DNA of 64,000 nt from Hypericum androsaemum (Eukaryota; Streptophyta; Magnoliopsida; Malpighiales; Hypericaceae): the NCBI GenBank assembly GCA_963995505.1, contig OZ023185.1, positions 20,719,691 through 20,783,690 on the forward strand, written 5' to 3'. Shown piece by piece: positions 44,880 to 54,747 of the stretch (position 1 is the first letter of the stretch; every line of letters starts with the position of its first letter). Below the pieces are notes generated by a model. The model was not told where the DNA came from and did not search any database. It saw nothing but the letters and a program-made list of their open reading frames with translations. The position numbers were made by a program, and so were the translations under genes.

Positions 44880-45634
44880 TCATTTTTCCTCGCGATCCCG
44901 AGTTCTTTTTGGACAATCCTTCTTCACGTGCCCTTTTTCTCCACACTCGAAGCAATTTTCCTTGAACCTCCTTGACCACGACTTGGATCCCTTCCTATCT
45001 TTTGCCCCAGTACGATCACCATGGCTACCCCTCACAACTAGCCCTTCCACTTGTTCATCGTCAATTTTTCTTCTTTGATGAAACCCTAGCAAAGCACTTG
45101 TGATATCTTCCAACACCAGGGACTCCTTCCCCCAAGTTAGAGTTGTAACCAAATTTTCGTAGGAGCGAGGTAAAGAATTCAGCAGCAACAATGTCTTGTC
45201 TTCTTCCTCGAACTTCACATCAACCTTTCTCAAGTCGCTCACAAGTTGACTGAAACTATTAATATGTTGGCTCAAATCCGAGCCCTCCTTCATCTTGAGC
45301 CCATACAATCTTTGCTTAAGATAAAGCTTGTTCACAAAGACTTGGACATATACCTTGCCTCCAATTTCTTCCATAGCTCAGCTGGTGATTCCTCATCCAT
45401 GACGTGATACATCACATCATCCGCCAAGCACAATCGAATTATCGCTACCGCCTTGGCCCCCATCTCCTTCCACTCTTGCTCCTCCATCTTCTCGGGCTTT
45501 TTCTCCGCGAGTGCGATGACCATCCCTTGTTGCACGAGGAGATCCTTGACACGCCTTTGCCATAACCCAAAATTCGAAGAACCATCGAACTTCACAAGAG
45601 TAATCTTCGCGCCGTCCGTTATCCTCCAACCCAA
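44880..45634 (-). pseudogene. Copia 2 Gag with zinc knuckle
   Basis: Two overlapping frames (45332-45634 and 44880-45374) give a UBN2-type Gag with FDGSSNFGLWQRRVKDLL, LLLLNSLPRSYENLV and the knuckle CFECGEKGHVKKDC. A frameshift near 45350 separates them. Confidence 0.8.
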
Positions 45635-46286
45635 GCTCTGATACCAATTGTTAGGAATTCAGCAACTAGAGAACAAGATCGCATAAAGAACATGGACACA
45701 AGAGATAACGTGGTTCGGCCTAATGCTTACGTCCACGGTGAGAAAGGAGAAATTTTATTGATGGATCCGAGTCACAAAGCTATACAAAACCTTAGGGTAA
45801 TATGCCTTTATATAGAGGACAATTTCTCTAATTTCTTCCATACCTCAGCTGGTGATTCCTCATCTATGACGTGATACATCACATCATCCGCCAAGCACAA
45901 GCGAATTGTCGCCACCGCCTTGGCCCCCATCTCCTTCCACTCTTGCTCCTCCATCTTCTCGGGCTTTTTCTCCGAGAGTGCGATGACCATCCCTTGTTGC
46001 ACGAGGAGATCCTTGACACGCCATTGCCATAACCCAAAATTCGAAGAACCATCGAACTTCACAAGAGTAAACTTCGCACCGTCCGTCATCCTCCAACCCA
46101 AGCTCTGATACCAATTGTTAGGAATTCAGCAACTAGAGAACAAGATCGCACAAAGAACACGGACACAAGAGATAACGTGGTTCGGCCTAATGCTTACGTC
46201 CACGGTGAGAAAGGAGAAATTTTATTGATGGATCAGAGTCACAAAGCTATACAAAACCTTAGGGTAATATGCCTTTATATAGAGGC
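45353..46286. repeat. 467-bp tandem duplication inside copia 2
   Basis: Segment 45353-45819 (gag start, PBS and 171 bp of LTR) is repeated at 45820-46286. The junction reads ATATAGAGG then ACAATTTC near 45819. As a result three LTR starts are present (43433, 45649 and 46116) and the gag start occurs twice (45332-45634 and 45808-46101). Confidence 0.8.
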
Positions 46287-46405
46287 AAACTCTAATACAT
46301 CAAGTAAGCTATCTAGGTCAAATTAGGAGTCCAAAAGCTAGTCCAAATAGAATAGGAAACAAGTCCACAAATCGTTTCCTCTTTAATTTCTCGACATCTC
46401 TAACA
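46116..46405 (-). repeat. Right (5') LTR of copia 2
   Basis: This LTR is 290 bp, directly followed by the CCAGG duplication and the second half of GDSL exon 3. The PBS (GCTCTGATACCA on the plus strand) lies just to its left. Confidence 0.9.
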
Positions 46406-46937
46406 CCAGGCTCCCTCCAATCGGGTGTTTGCCTATTCAGATGACAGCAAAATTTAAGCTTGCACTGCACCGAATTTGTATTGAAGACTAAAATTCTGAT
46501 TCACAAGTCTATAACCAGAAGCTACAGAAGGCGGTAAGCTCATTAAATCTTCGGGAAGCAAGAATTTTGTATGCCAATATTTATGATCCCTTGCTAGACA
46601 TGATGCAACACCCTGAGAAATATGGTAACTCTCGAGGCATCCAAAAACCGTCGAATCCAAAATTTAGGTTTTTAATTGCGTTTATTAAATAAAGAGGTAT
46701 ATACGTGCTTTAATATTAACCTACGAATCCAAAATTTTGGTTGTTGCAGAAATTACGGAGATGAAAGTAGGGTGTTGTGGGACCGGATTCGCAGAAACAG
46801 CAGAGTTCTGTAACACATTGGCTCCACTATGTCATGATCTTTCCAAGTACCTCTTCTTTGACAGCATCCACCCTAACCAAGTGGTCTACCAGGCCATCTC
46901 CCAGTACCTCAACAAGAATACTATTTCTAAGTTTTAA

Positions 46938-47600
46938 TTTAGTTGTCGACGTAGCTAGACATGTTATTTTCGCCTTGTATTAGGAGCCATTTATCTGATT
47001 TAGTGAAGAATAAACATCAGATTAGGTTGTTGTTTAGATTGTTCTTATTTAGGTTGTTGGTACAAGTTATTTCTGTAGTCTCCTCACCTGGTGCTGCTGT
47101 TCTCTTTCTTATATTATATGTCAACATTTAATTGGATCTTGCTGTTTTGCGTCTTGTTGATCTTTGTGTCATTATTGGTAGACAAGATTTATGCAATAAG
47201 CAAGTTTATGTCATCCTCTCCAACTTCATATAATTACCATATATGCATATCTTTACTGGTTTTCACCTAGTTCAAAAAATAACAATGAAATCACGAATTT
47301 TATTTCACTAATAAATCGTGAAAAAATATAATAGTTCTTTAATAGTTTAATAAATCTTCCCCTTTGGGTCGCTGCTTTTACTGTACAAGAGTCTGAAGTA
47401 TAAACTCCCATGCTTGACAGAATTTTTCTGATTCAGAGATTAATTTGTTTATTATATTTTAAGCGATTATATAACTTATTGACTATATGTTCCTTCCGTC
47501 TGCCGGGGAAGGACCAAAATTCAAATCTTCCTTTCTATGAGCGGCCTAGGGAAAAAATTCAATTGTTATGCACATTAGATAAGCATAGTGTTAATTTCAG
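46938..47600. other. 3' flank of the GDSL pseudogene
   Basis: This stretch is AT-rich non-coding DNA. I see no gene or defined repeat. Confidence 0.4.
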
Positions 47601-47604
47601 AAAG

Positions 47605-48477
47605 GAATAAAGGCCAAATAAGTCCCTCTATTTGTTCAAAAAGTTCACATAAGTCATTGTATTTGAAAGTGGCACACATAAGCTCCTCTATTTCTCTAAA
47701 TGGATCAAATAATACCCCGAGAATATTTTTTTGGTCACCAGAGACATGTCATCAACTGACGTGACGTCCTTGTCATCTTTAATCATGCCACATCATCTTA
47801 AGTTATTTTAAAAATAAAGAGTTAATTAATCAAAGAGTTAAAGAATAAAATCCCTCTTTTGGAACAAAAGAAGAAAACGCGAGGTCCACACCGCGAAAAG
47901 AGAGATAAAGAATCCAGCCACATCAGTAAGCAGATGAGCTGCATCTCGAGTTCGAGTAAAATACCGAATTCTCTATGAATGGTGGGAGGGAGGAAGAGGA
48001 ACCCTTTGGAATTGCAGAAGAAGAATTCTCGGTGCGAATGGGTAAGATTGGGATTGGCCCATAACGAGTTTCACAAAGGGGAAAAAGGGAGAGTGGGATT
48101 AATTATAGAAACAAATTGGGAGAAAAAATCTCCCAATTACGGAAAAATTGGGATTTCCATATCTATTGTTTTTCCATTTCCTCTCCTGTTTTCCATATAT
48201 GCGATTTTCATGGTCGGCGGCGGGTGGTCGTTAACGTCAACGGAAAACATTTGTATCAGTTTGGGCGGGCCCACCGAAGGAGAAAAAACAGAGATATTAG
48301 GTATAAAAAATTAAAAACTATGGTATGTTTAAAGATGACAAGGATGCCACGTGATAACGTGTTGTTGATGATCGGAAAAATATTCTCGGAATGTTATTTG
48401 ACATATTTAAAGAAATACAGAAATTTATTTAAATTTTTTGAGCAAATAGAAATATTTATTTGACCTTTATTCATTTC
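47605..48477. mobile_element. MITE-like element with ~180-bp inverted ends
   Basis: The left end (about 47597-47800: TTTCAGAAAGGAATAAAGG, GAATATTTTTTTGGTCA, CTTGTCATCTTTAA) recurs inverted at about 48320-48485. The 500-bp centre is unrelated on both strands and codes for nothing recognised. I could not find a clean target duplication, so the family is open. Confidence 0.6.
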
Positions 48478-48489
48478 TGAAACTAGACA

Positions 48490-49615
48490 AACACTTGGGT
48501 TGACTAAGATGTTCATTTTCTTAAGTGGAGTCGAATTTTCTGACAAATACCAGAATGGGGTTGTCAGAAAAAGTTTTCCTTGTCTGGGGTTGTGCTAGAA
48601 ACTGCACAAAATTGTTCGTTTTTATTTGCAAGAAACTGCACGATTTTGTGCGGTTTTGTGCAACACAGCAATTGATTTATTCGACTTGTAACTCATCGAC
48701 TCTTTACTTTTAAATAATTTTTTGACATTCTTAGACACCAAATTGAGAGAAGTAACAAAACATCAAAGTTGTAGATATATGTCTCAGCTTCACACAACAA
48801 CTTGAATCACCTCAAACGGACTGTGGAGTAAGAAGTTACGGTCCCTCAACCAAAATTGAAAGTAATTTTGGTTGGGGAGCCACAACTTCTTACTTCGGAG
48901 TCTGATTGAAGTGATTCAAGTTACTATGTGAAGCTGAGATATATATCTATAACTTTTTATTTTATAACTTCTCTAAATAAGAAGTGTAGAGGTGTCAAAA
49001 ATTTATTTGAAGTCAAGAGTCGACCGAGTAATAGTCAGGTAATTTCGGTTAGGGAGCCACAACTTATTACTCTGAAGTCTAATTGAAGTGATTCAAGTTG
49101 TTATGTAAAGTTAAGATACATATCTATAATTTTGAAGTTTATAACTTCTCCAAATTCAGAGTGTAAATATGACAAAAATTTATTTGAAGTCAAAGAGTTG
49201 ATCGAATTGTATCGACTAATTTTGGTTGGGGGACCGTAACTTCTTACTCCGCAGTCCGTTTGAGGTGATTCAAGTTGCTATGTGAAGCTGAGACATATAT
49301 CTACAACTTTGATGTTTATTACTTCTCCTACTTTGGAGTCTAAGGATGTCGAAAAATTATTTAAATATCAAGAGTCGATGAGTTACAAGTGGCATAAATC
49401 AAATAACGTATCAAGTTGCTGTGTTGCACAAAACCGCACAAAACCGTGCGATTTTGTGCAAAAACTGTACAAAATCGTGCAATTTTTTGCAAATAAAAAT
49501 GCACAATTTTGTGCAGTTTTTGGCACAACCCCAGACAGGGAAAACTTTTTCTGACAACCCCATTCTGAGATTTGTCAGAAAATTTGACTCCACTCAGGAA
49601 AATGAACCCGACTAA
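48490..49615. mobile_element. Large foldback element with amplified ~175-bp units
   Basis: The outer arms (about 48505-48850 and 49205-49615) are inverted copies, both including TTTTCTGACAAA, AGAATGGGGTTGTCAGAAAAAG and GTGCGGTTTTGTGC text. Between them a unit of about 175 bp, starting TAATTTTGGTTGGGGRRCC and containing GTGATTCAAGTT, is present three times in direct orientation (about 48850, 49030 and 49215 onward) and once inverted (about 48730-48850). The termini CTTAGTC.../...GACTAAG may be the true ends. There is no coding sequence. Confidence 0.65.
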
Positions 49616-50759
49616 GAAGAGAGAATGATTAAAGGGTGATTTAGAGAATGAGAGCGCAGATTTCTTCTCATTTTTCATAGCTCTCATTTTGTGCACTAAA
49701 AGTAGCTTTCCTTTCTGCCACAAATAATGCTTATGTACTTTAATTCCGGTCAAAAGCCATAACTCACTTTAGCTCTAATTATGGGTTCCAAGATCCCCAA
49801 GGAACAAAGTAGTGCGTGGTGCCGATTCTTGATTGGTACAATTCACCAAACCCTCCACCGAAACACTTTTAATCTCAAATGTTATTTATTGGCTCCAAGA
49901 ATATTAAGAGATGGATTGCACTTGTACTTACCAAAAGCCGCCCTGCATTCTCTCTTTCATCGTTGAAGTTCTCTTCCCCTGTGGTCCACTGGAATCCAAT
50001 TTTCTCAGTATATTCTCATTAGATGGTCCATTGAGAAGCCAGTGAAGATCAAAGCAGGGTGGCTGGGGCCACAAGGAGCAGAACACCAAAGCCACTTTTA
50101 GAACCGTAGTGCACTACCAACAACTAGTAGTAACAACTGCCAACCAATGGAGTGCGAAATAAACAAACAAAAATATATATAAAAAGAAGCAGAACTCGCA
50201 ATTGAGCATAAACCAACAATCAAATATGCAGCAGTAGTCGCAGTGTGCGTTATCTGCTCAGCAAGAATATCAGAGCCTCTGGCGAACGATGTTCGAATCA
50301 TGTCTGAGCGCGTGTCAAAAAACCTCATTAGCTGCTGCCAATCCACTCGCACGAACTAGTTAATTGAGCATCCTCCAGACTAACATGGCGAATACCCTGC
50401 CTTGGTCATTAACACACTGGTAGCGAAAACCGCGTATTCTCCCTCTACCAGTTGCGCAAAAACGTAAACCATCTTGAAAATTTCTTCGGTCCCAACAATA
50501 TCACTTATGTATTTCAAAATATTGAAAGAACAACTAGTCATAATGGACCAGAAACCAATTAGATTGCAAGAATTTGATTATAACTGCACAAAATTGCTAT
50601 TGTCAATTGGTACGAGGCTTGAGAGTAAATTCGCCATGCGTGGTATGCATATACTTCTCCCCATCTTTTCTTGGTGATCTTCCAGGATTTGATCATGTTT
50701 GGTTCTAAAGATTCTCCTATTTTCCCTCCCTTATCTCCCTTTATTTAATTATCGTATAT
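49616..50759. other. Unassigned intergenic stretch
   Basis: Short frames exist but none resembles a protein that I know. I see no repeats of note. Confidence 0.4.
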
Positions 50760-50990
50760 TCTCCCAATTTTTATCTTTTTTTTTTAGGCGAAAAGAAACT
50801 TTATTACTCAAAGAAACGAAAAAGTTACAGGAAGGGAAAAAGAAAACAGGAGAGAAGTTAACACAAAGGCCGAATAGAAAACCGCAAAACAGCAAGCCTA
50901 TCGCCATAAAGAAGAACTCGACCCTACAAACTTGAGGGATAGCGAGGCCGATGAAGGAAACAATGATCTAAAGCGATCAAACGCGGCGCA

Positions 50991-53090
50991 TCAAAAGTCC
51001 ACCTCATACTCCAGCCAACGTAGATCCTTACTGGCATAGGTAGTCCCAGCCTGCTTCCGCGCTTGAAAGCGAGTGTTCTTGGCAGGTGGTAAAGTTGATT
51101 CTTCCATGTCCGGCTGAGAATCCACCTCGTCCGCCCAATTGTTCTTTATCTTCTTCGTAATCGAACCCATGAACTTCAGCGAGTCCGGAAGATCATCGTT
51201 GTTAGAAAAAACAACAACCCCATTGCCCTCTTGACCTGGGATAGGCATGGGATCTGTAGTAGGTAAAGCAGAGGCGCTGCCCAAAATAGATGTGGACGGT
51301 CCCGGTATTATTGGGGTTCCCTTGCCAAGGAAACCCGGTTTCAAACCTTTATGCTTGGAGCCCTTTGAACCGAATGAGCTAGTAGGTAAAATCCCGCCCG
51401 CTGCAACATATGCTGCCTTCCTAGCTTCAACTATTGCCAAATCCTCAGGAGACAGTGATGCCAATAACTCAGCCGAGGAAGGGCCATTCTTGCGCCCCTT
51501 TTTCTTGCCCGATGATGATCTAGGCTTAGAACCCGATGAGTCAGTCACATGTGAAGCTGGCGTCAACGGCTCTATTATAATCGGGCCTAAAGATACCTGA
51601 CCTGTATCTTGGGAGGGCGAAACCTCCTCAATCATTACACCACAATCCCCCTTTAAGTTATTTGTACTTGGCATTGGAGACTGCTTAGGAACTTCATCAA
51701 GCACCATCAACTGGACCAAATCATTCTGACCTGTACTTAATGGAGAACATTTATCACCCGGTAGAGTTTCACCCTCTTTGTCACCAGGTAGAGTTTCACC
51801 CTCTTCCCTCGCATCATCAGGGACCTGAAGTACCACCGAATCACCATCCTCTTGATCCTCCTCTTCGCGTACTACCTGTTGCACAAAATTTTCCAATACA
51901 GTAATAAGGGCAAGAGATGAGCACTCCTCAGCTTCAATGCTGGTTGGTGAACTAGGGGAGCACTCATTCTTTTGTTGCCACACCTGCTTCCCCACGGACC
52001 TCTTGGGACCCTCAACCCGTGGGTGCAGTTTTCGGCAAGTGTCTACATCATGACCAATGATTTTGCAATGCTCGCAGAAAAGAGGCAAATTCTCGTACAC
52101 CACATCAACTAAGACCGTGCCCTCCTCAAGCTTCAATACAACTTCTTTCCGACGAGGCTTGGACATGTCTAGTTCCACCAAAACCCGTACCAAAGCGCCA
52201 TTAAACCTATTTAATGCAGTCAAGTCTGATCGAATGGGGTTACCAATGGCCGCAGCTAGTCCAAGTATGATATCATTAGCGACATGCTCCATGCTCAACC
52301 CCCCTAATGTAATCCATACCTTTGTAAGAGTCGAAGAAACCTTCGTGGGCTTAAAATAGGGTACCCATGGCTGCAAGTAAAGACATCCCTGAGGAAGTCT
52401 CCAATCAGAAGAGCTCCAGACCACGTCCTTATCTTGCTCCTTCTCAAACTGAAAACCAAAGTACCCTAGGCCAAGAGGAAGCAACTTCCACGCTTGCACA
52501 GACCAAACTTTGGAGATAGCAGCTTTCAAGTCAAATGTTGAGCAAGGTTTGGTGCCTCTCGGCATCACTAACCTTCCAATCAAAGCGCGCTTCCCAAAAT
52601 TTGCACAAACTGATGATCTATCTGCATCCAATTCAACGACCATATGCTCGCCATCGAAGACTGGCTTAATATACGTACCTTCTTGGACCCGGTCAGATCG
52701 CGGGTGGAGTGCGGCTGCGTAGGACATCTTCTTCATGGCGTTCTCCGCTGGAGCCTTAGGAGTCGGTGTCACAGTAGTCTCCGCAACCCCATCTTTGCTC
52801 GCTTGTATATCTCCCGAAGGTGTAGGCCTCGCACCCTCCGCAGCCTGCCCCACACCCTCTGTCAACCCACGAGCCAGCGCCTGTGAAGGGTTACCGACTA
52901 ATGGGGCAAGGGAGGTGTAGAACTGGTGAAGGAGAGGAAGGATGCTGGAAAGCGAATCCATCCCTAGCGAAGGGCAGGGATTAAGCGACGGCGGCTGAAA
53001 ACCTCCATCTGAGGATGTCAACGAGGCCGTTGAAGACATCGGAACAGCAGCGACGGTGGTGGAACACGAAGCCCTAGCCGAGGGAAACAT
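50991..53090 (-). CDS. LINE ORF1 protein (DUF4283 plus CCHC zinc knuckle)
   Basis: This is an uninterrupted 699-codon frame. The N-terminus is Ser/Pro/Thr-rich. About residues 145-310 match the DUF4283 fold of plant LINE ORF1 proteins (ELDADRSSVCANFGKRALIG, WKLLPLGLGYFGFQF, WITLGGLSMEHVA). A CCHC-type knuckle follows (CEHCKIIGHDVDTC), and the C-terminal half is low-complexity and acidic to basic. ORF1 proteins bind element RNA. Complete absence of stops over 2.1 kb suggests a young insertion. Confidence 0.8.
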   Translation of the reverse strand: MFPSARASCSTTVAAVPMSSTASLTSSDGGFQPPSLNPCPSLGMDSLSSILPLLHQFYTSLAPLVGNPSQALARGLTEGVGQAAEGARPTPSGDIQASKDGVAETTVTPTPKAPAENAMKKMSYAAALHPRSDRVQEGTYIKPVFDGEHMVVELDADRSSVCANFGKRALIGRLVMPRGTKPCSTFDLKAAISKVWSVQAWKLLPLGLGYFGFQFEKEQDKDVVWSSSDWRLPQGCLYLQPWVPYFKPTKVSSTLTKVWITLGGLSMEHVANDIILGLAAAIGNPIRSDLTALNRFNGALVRVLVELDMSKPRRKEVVLKLEEGTVLVDVVYENLPLFCEHCKIIGHDVDTCRKLHPRVEGPKRSVGKQVWQQKNECSPSSPTSIEAEECSSLALITVLENFVQQVVREEEDQEDGDSVVLQVPDDAREEGETLPGDKEGETLPGDKCSPLSTGQNDLVQLMVLDEVPKQSPMPSTNNLKGDCGVMIEEVSPSQDTGQVSLGPIIIEPLTPASHVTDSSGSKPRSSSGKKKGRKNGPSSAELLASLSPEDLAIVEARKAAYVAAGGILPTSSFGSKGSKHKGLKPGFLGKGTPIIPGPSTSILGSASALPTTDPMPIPGQEGNGVVVFSNNDDLPDSLKFMGSITKKIKNNWADEVDSQPDMEESTLPPAKNTRFQARKQAGTTYASKDLRWLEYEVDF

Positions 53091-53149
53091 TAATTAAAAC
53101 ATAACGAAACCGGAGGGGTGGTCGTAGAGACCAACCCCTCTGGCAGCCA

Positions 53150-53551
53150 CGGGGGGGGAGGTTGGGGGCTCGGGAAAGGTGCGGGATGGGGGGAGGGGGG
53201 GCGGGGGAGGTCGGGGGAGGGGGAGAGCGGGAGGGGGAGAGCTGAGGAGGGGGGGAGAGCGGGGGGAGGTCGGGGGAGGGGGGAGAGCGGGAGGGGGAGA
53301 TCTGGGGAGGGGGTGAGAGCGGGGGAGGAAGGAGAGCGGGGGAGGTCGGGGGAGGGGGGAGAGGGGGAGGGGGAGGTCGGGGGAGGGGGGGAGAGCGGGG
53401 GAGGTCGGGGGAGGAAGGAGAGCGGGAGGGGGAGATCTGGGGAGGGGGAGAACGGGAGGGGGGGGGGGGGAGGTCGGGGGAGGGGGAGGTCGGGGGAGGG
53501 GGAGAGCGGGAGGGGGAGGTCGGGGGAGGGGGAGAGCGGGAGGGGGAGAGC
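53150..53551. repeat. G-rich tandem repeat at the LINE 5' end
   Basis: About 400 bases consist of variants of GGGGGAGGTC, GGGGGAGAGC and GGGAGGGGGAGAT, purine-only on the plus strand apart from occasional C and T. Runs of three to eleven G recur every few bases, so the strand could form many G-quadruplexes. On the element's sense strand it is CT-rich. It abuts the right target duplication. Confidence 0.9.
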
Positions 53552-53569
53552 TCTCCCAATTTTTATCTT

Positions 53570-53835
53570 ATAAGGCTTAAAAGAGTAGTATTAAACTAAT
53601 TAAAAAATTCACTAAATTGCTATTCCAAATAATGTGAATAAAATCCCTAATGAAGCGAAGAACTATCGTGACACCCCCCCAACCCCCACAAAACTAGAAA
53701 TCACTACACCATACTTGATGCTTTACCCCAAAATATGCAAAAAATTAGGATTAGTCTACAACCATATTAACTAGATAAACTTGAGATAGAATACAACATT
53801 CGGGAACTAAACGAACTGTTCATTTCACACGTCTT
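53570..53835. other. Short spacer between the LINE and copia 3
   Basis: No gene or repeat is recognised here. The sequence is AT-rich. Confidence 0.4.
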
Positions 53836-53840
53836 CAAAA

Positions 53841-54321
53841 TGTTGGAAAACAATAATAGGCCAGCAATCACACGAGAAAGAATCTAAACGAAGAAAACAA
53901 CACAATTTGGTCACCCAGTTCGACAAAAATGTCTATGCCAAGCCAGGGTCTTTCCACTAGATTTCTTTTGCGTCACTACACTTTTTGCCACACATTACAA
54001 TAGGTCTTACATGAATTTATATAGAGGAGCAATACTAGAAAGAGTGGGGATCATGAAACAAACAAAACAGGAAACACAAATTAAGGCTATCAGCCAGATC
54101 TAACGATCGCTATCCTCCTAGCGGTCGCTAGGTCCTCAGCTTCCCAACATTCTGTCTCCCCCTCCCCCCAGCGTTCGCTAGGGGCCTAGCGTCCGCTAGG
54201 TCCTTCATAAAACTTCTTCTTTCACTCGGCATTCACTTGGCGGGTGCTCGTACTCTCGCGTGTTCTTGACTCGATCATCCAACGCCTTCTCCAAGTACCA
54301 AATAGGCTCTATAACCCAACA
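53841..54321 (-). repeat. Left (3') LTR of copia 3
   Basis: This LTR is 481 bp. It contains a segment of about 150 bp (about 54110-54265) with repeated AGCGGTCGCTAGG and AGCGTCCGCTAGG text that the right LTR lacks. Confidence 0.88.
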
Positions 54322-54405
54322 ATCTCCCACCTGAAGACTGACCTCATTACTAATCACCTTTTACTAGATGATCCTCTTCACTGCATTGGCACGCCAGGCC
54401 TCTTT

Positions 54406-54747
54406 TCAGTTCACTAGGCCAACTAAAGCCATGTTCAGCTTCAACTTCTCCAAGGCAACCACATTGGTCAACATATCTACAAGATTCACACTTCCTTCAA
54501 TCTTCTCAAGTTGCAAGATCTTCCTCTCCAAGAGATGCCGTATGTAGTGATACCTCAACTCAATGTGCTTAGTCTTTGAGTGGAAAGCAGAATTCTTTGC
54601 CAAATGAATCACATTCTGGCTGTCACTGTGGAGTACACTGTCCTTCTGCTCCTTCTCCAACTCACCCAAGAAATTTTGCAACCATACCATCTCTTTGCTC
54701 GCTTCTGTCACTACCACATACTCACTTTTTGTAGTTGACAAAGTCAC
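54406..54747 (-). pseudogene. Copia 3 RNase H C-terminal part
   Basis: The frame has LSTTKSEYVVVTEASKEMVW, SQNVIHLAKNSAFHSKTKHI and the YHYIRHLLE block of copia RNase H. Upstream motifs are broken by stops. Confidence 0.8.

Larger units (their letters stand above)
43433..46405 (-). mobile_element. Deleted Ty1/copia retrotransposon 2 in exon 3 of the GDSL gene
   Basis: Two 290-bp LTRs (TGTTAGAGATG... on the minus strand) flank the element, and CCAGG is duplicated at 43428-43432 and 46406-46410. The Met-tRNA PBS abuts the right LTR, and a minus-strand TATATAAAG box is present in each LTR. The interior holds gag, a zinc knuckle and a damaged protease, but integrase, RT and RNase H are missing, so it is non-autonomous. 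A 467-bp tandem duplication (45353-45819 and 45820-46286) covers the gag start, PBS and the end of the 5' LTR. The LTRs differ at about six of 290 positions by eye. Confidence 0.9.
40002..46937 (+). pseudogene. GDSL esterase/lipase pseudogene, split by a LINE and a copia element
   Basis: Exons recognisable: 40002-40236, 40591-40997, 43391-43432 plus 46411-46624 (one exon split by the copia element), and 46750-46937. Exon 1 encodes a signal peptide and the block I motif [13 protein letters not shown] with the nucleophile serine. Later parts show PPIGCLPIQ, NSDSQVYNQKLQK and the last block with FDSIHPNQ holding the catalytic Asp and His. Intact relatives are secreted SGNH hydrolases acting on lipid or ester substrates. 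Two nonsense codons are in frame: TAG at 40782-40784 (after VIPVMK, where Gln is usual) and TAA at 46489-46491. A LINE fills intron 2 and a copia element cuts exon 3 at CCAGG. The coding text is otherwise well preserved, so decay looks recent. Confidence 0.9.
50778..53551 (-). mobile_element. LINE with ORF1 only and a G-rich 5' repeat
   Basis: An 18-bp target duplication, TCTCCCAATTTTTATCTT, lies at 50760-50777 and 53552-53569. On the minus strand the order is a C/T-rich tandem repeat (the 5' UTR), ORF1 (53090-50991), a short 3' UTR with AATAAA, and a poly(A) tail (a T run at 50778-50785). ORF2, which would encode endonuclease and reverse transcriptase, is missing although both ends and the target duplication are clean. 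Either an already deleted RNA was inserted in trans or ORF2 was lost later. Confidence 0.85.

Noticed and set aside
47979..48463. Two overlapping frames of about 110 codons
   Set aside because: No similarity is recognised, and they sit in the centre of a MITE-like element.
53074..53573. Pro-rich (minus) and Gly-rich (plus) frames that could be wall proteins
   Set aside because: They are translations of the G-rich tandem repeat without signal peptide or family signature.
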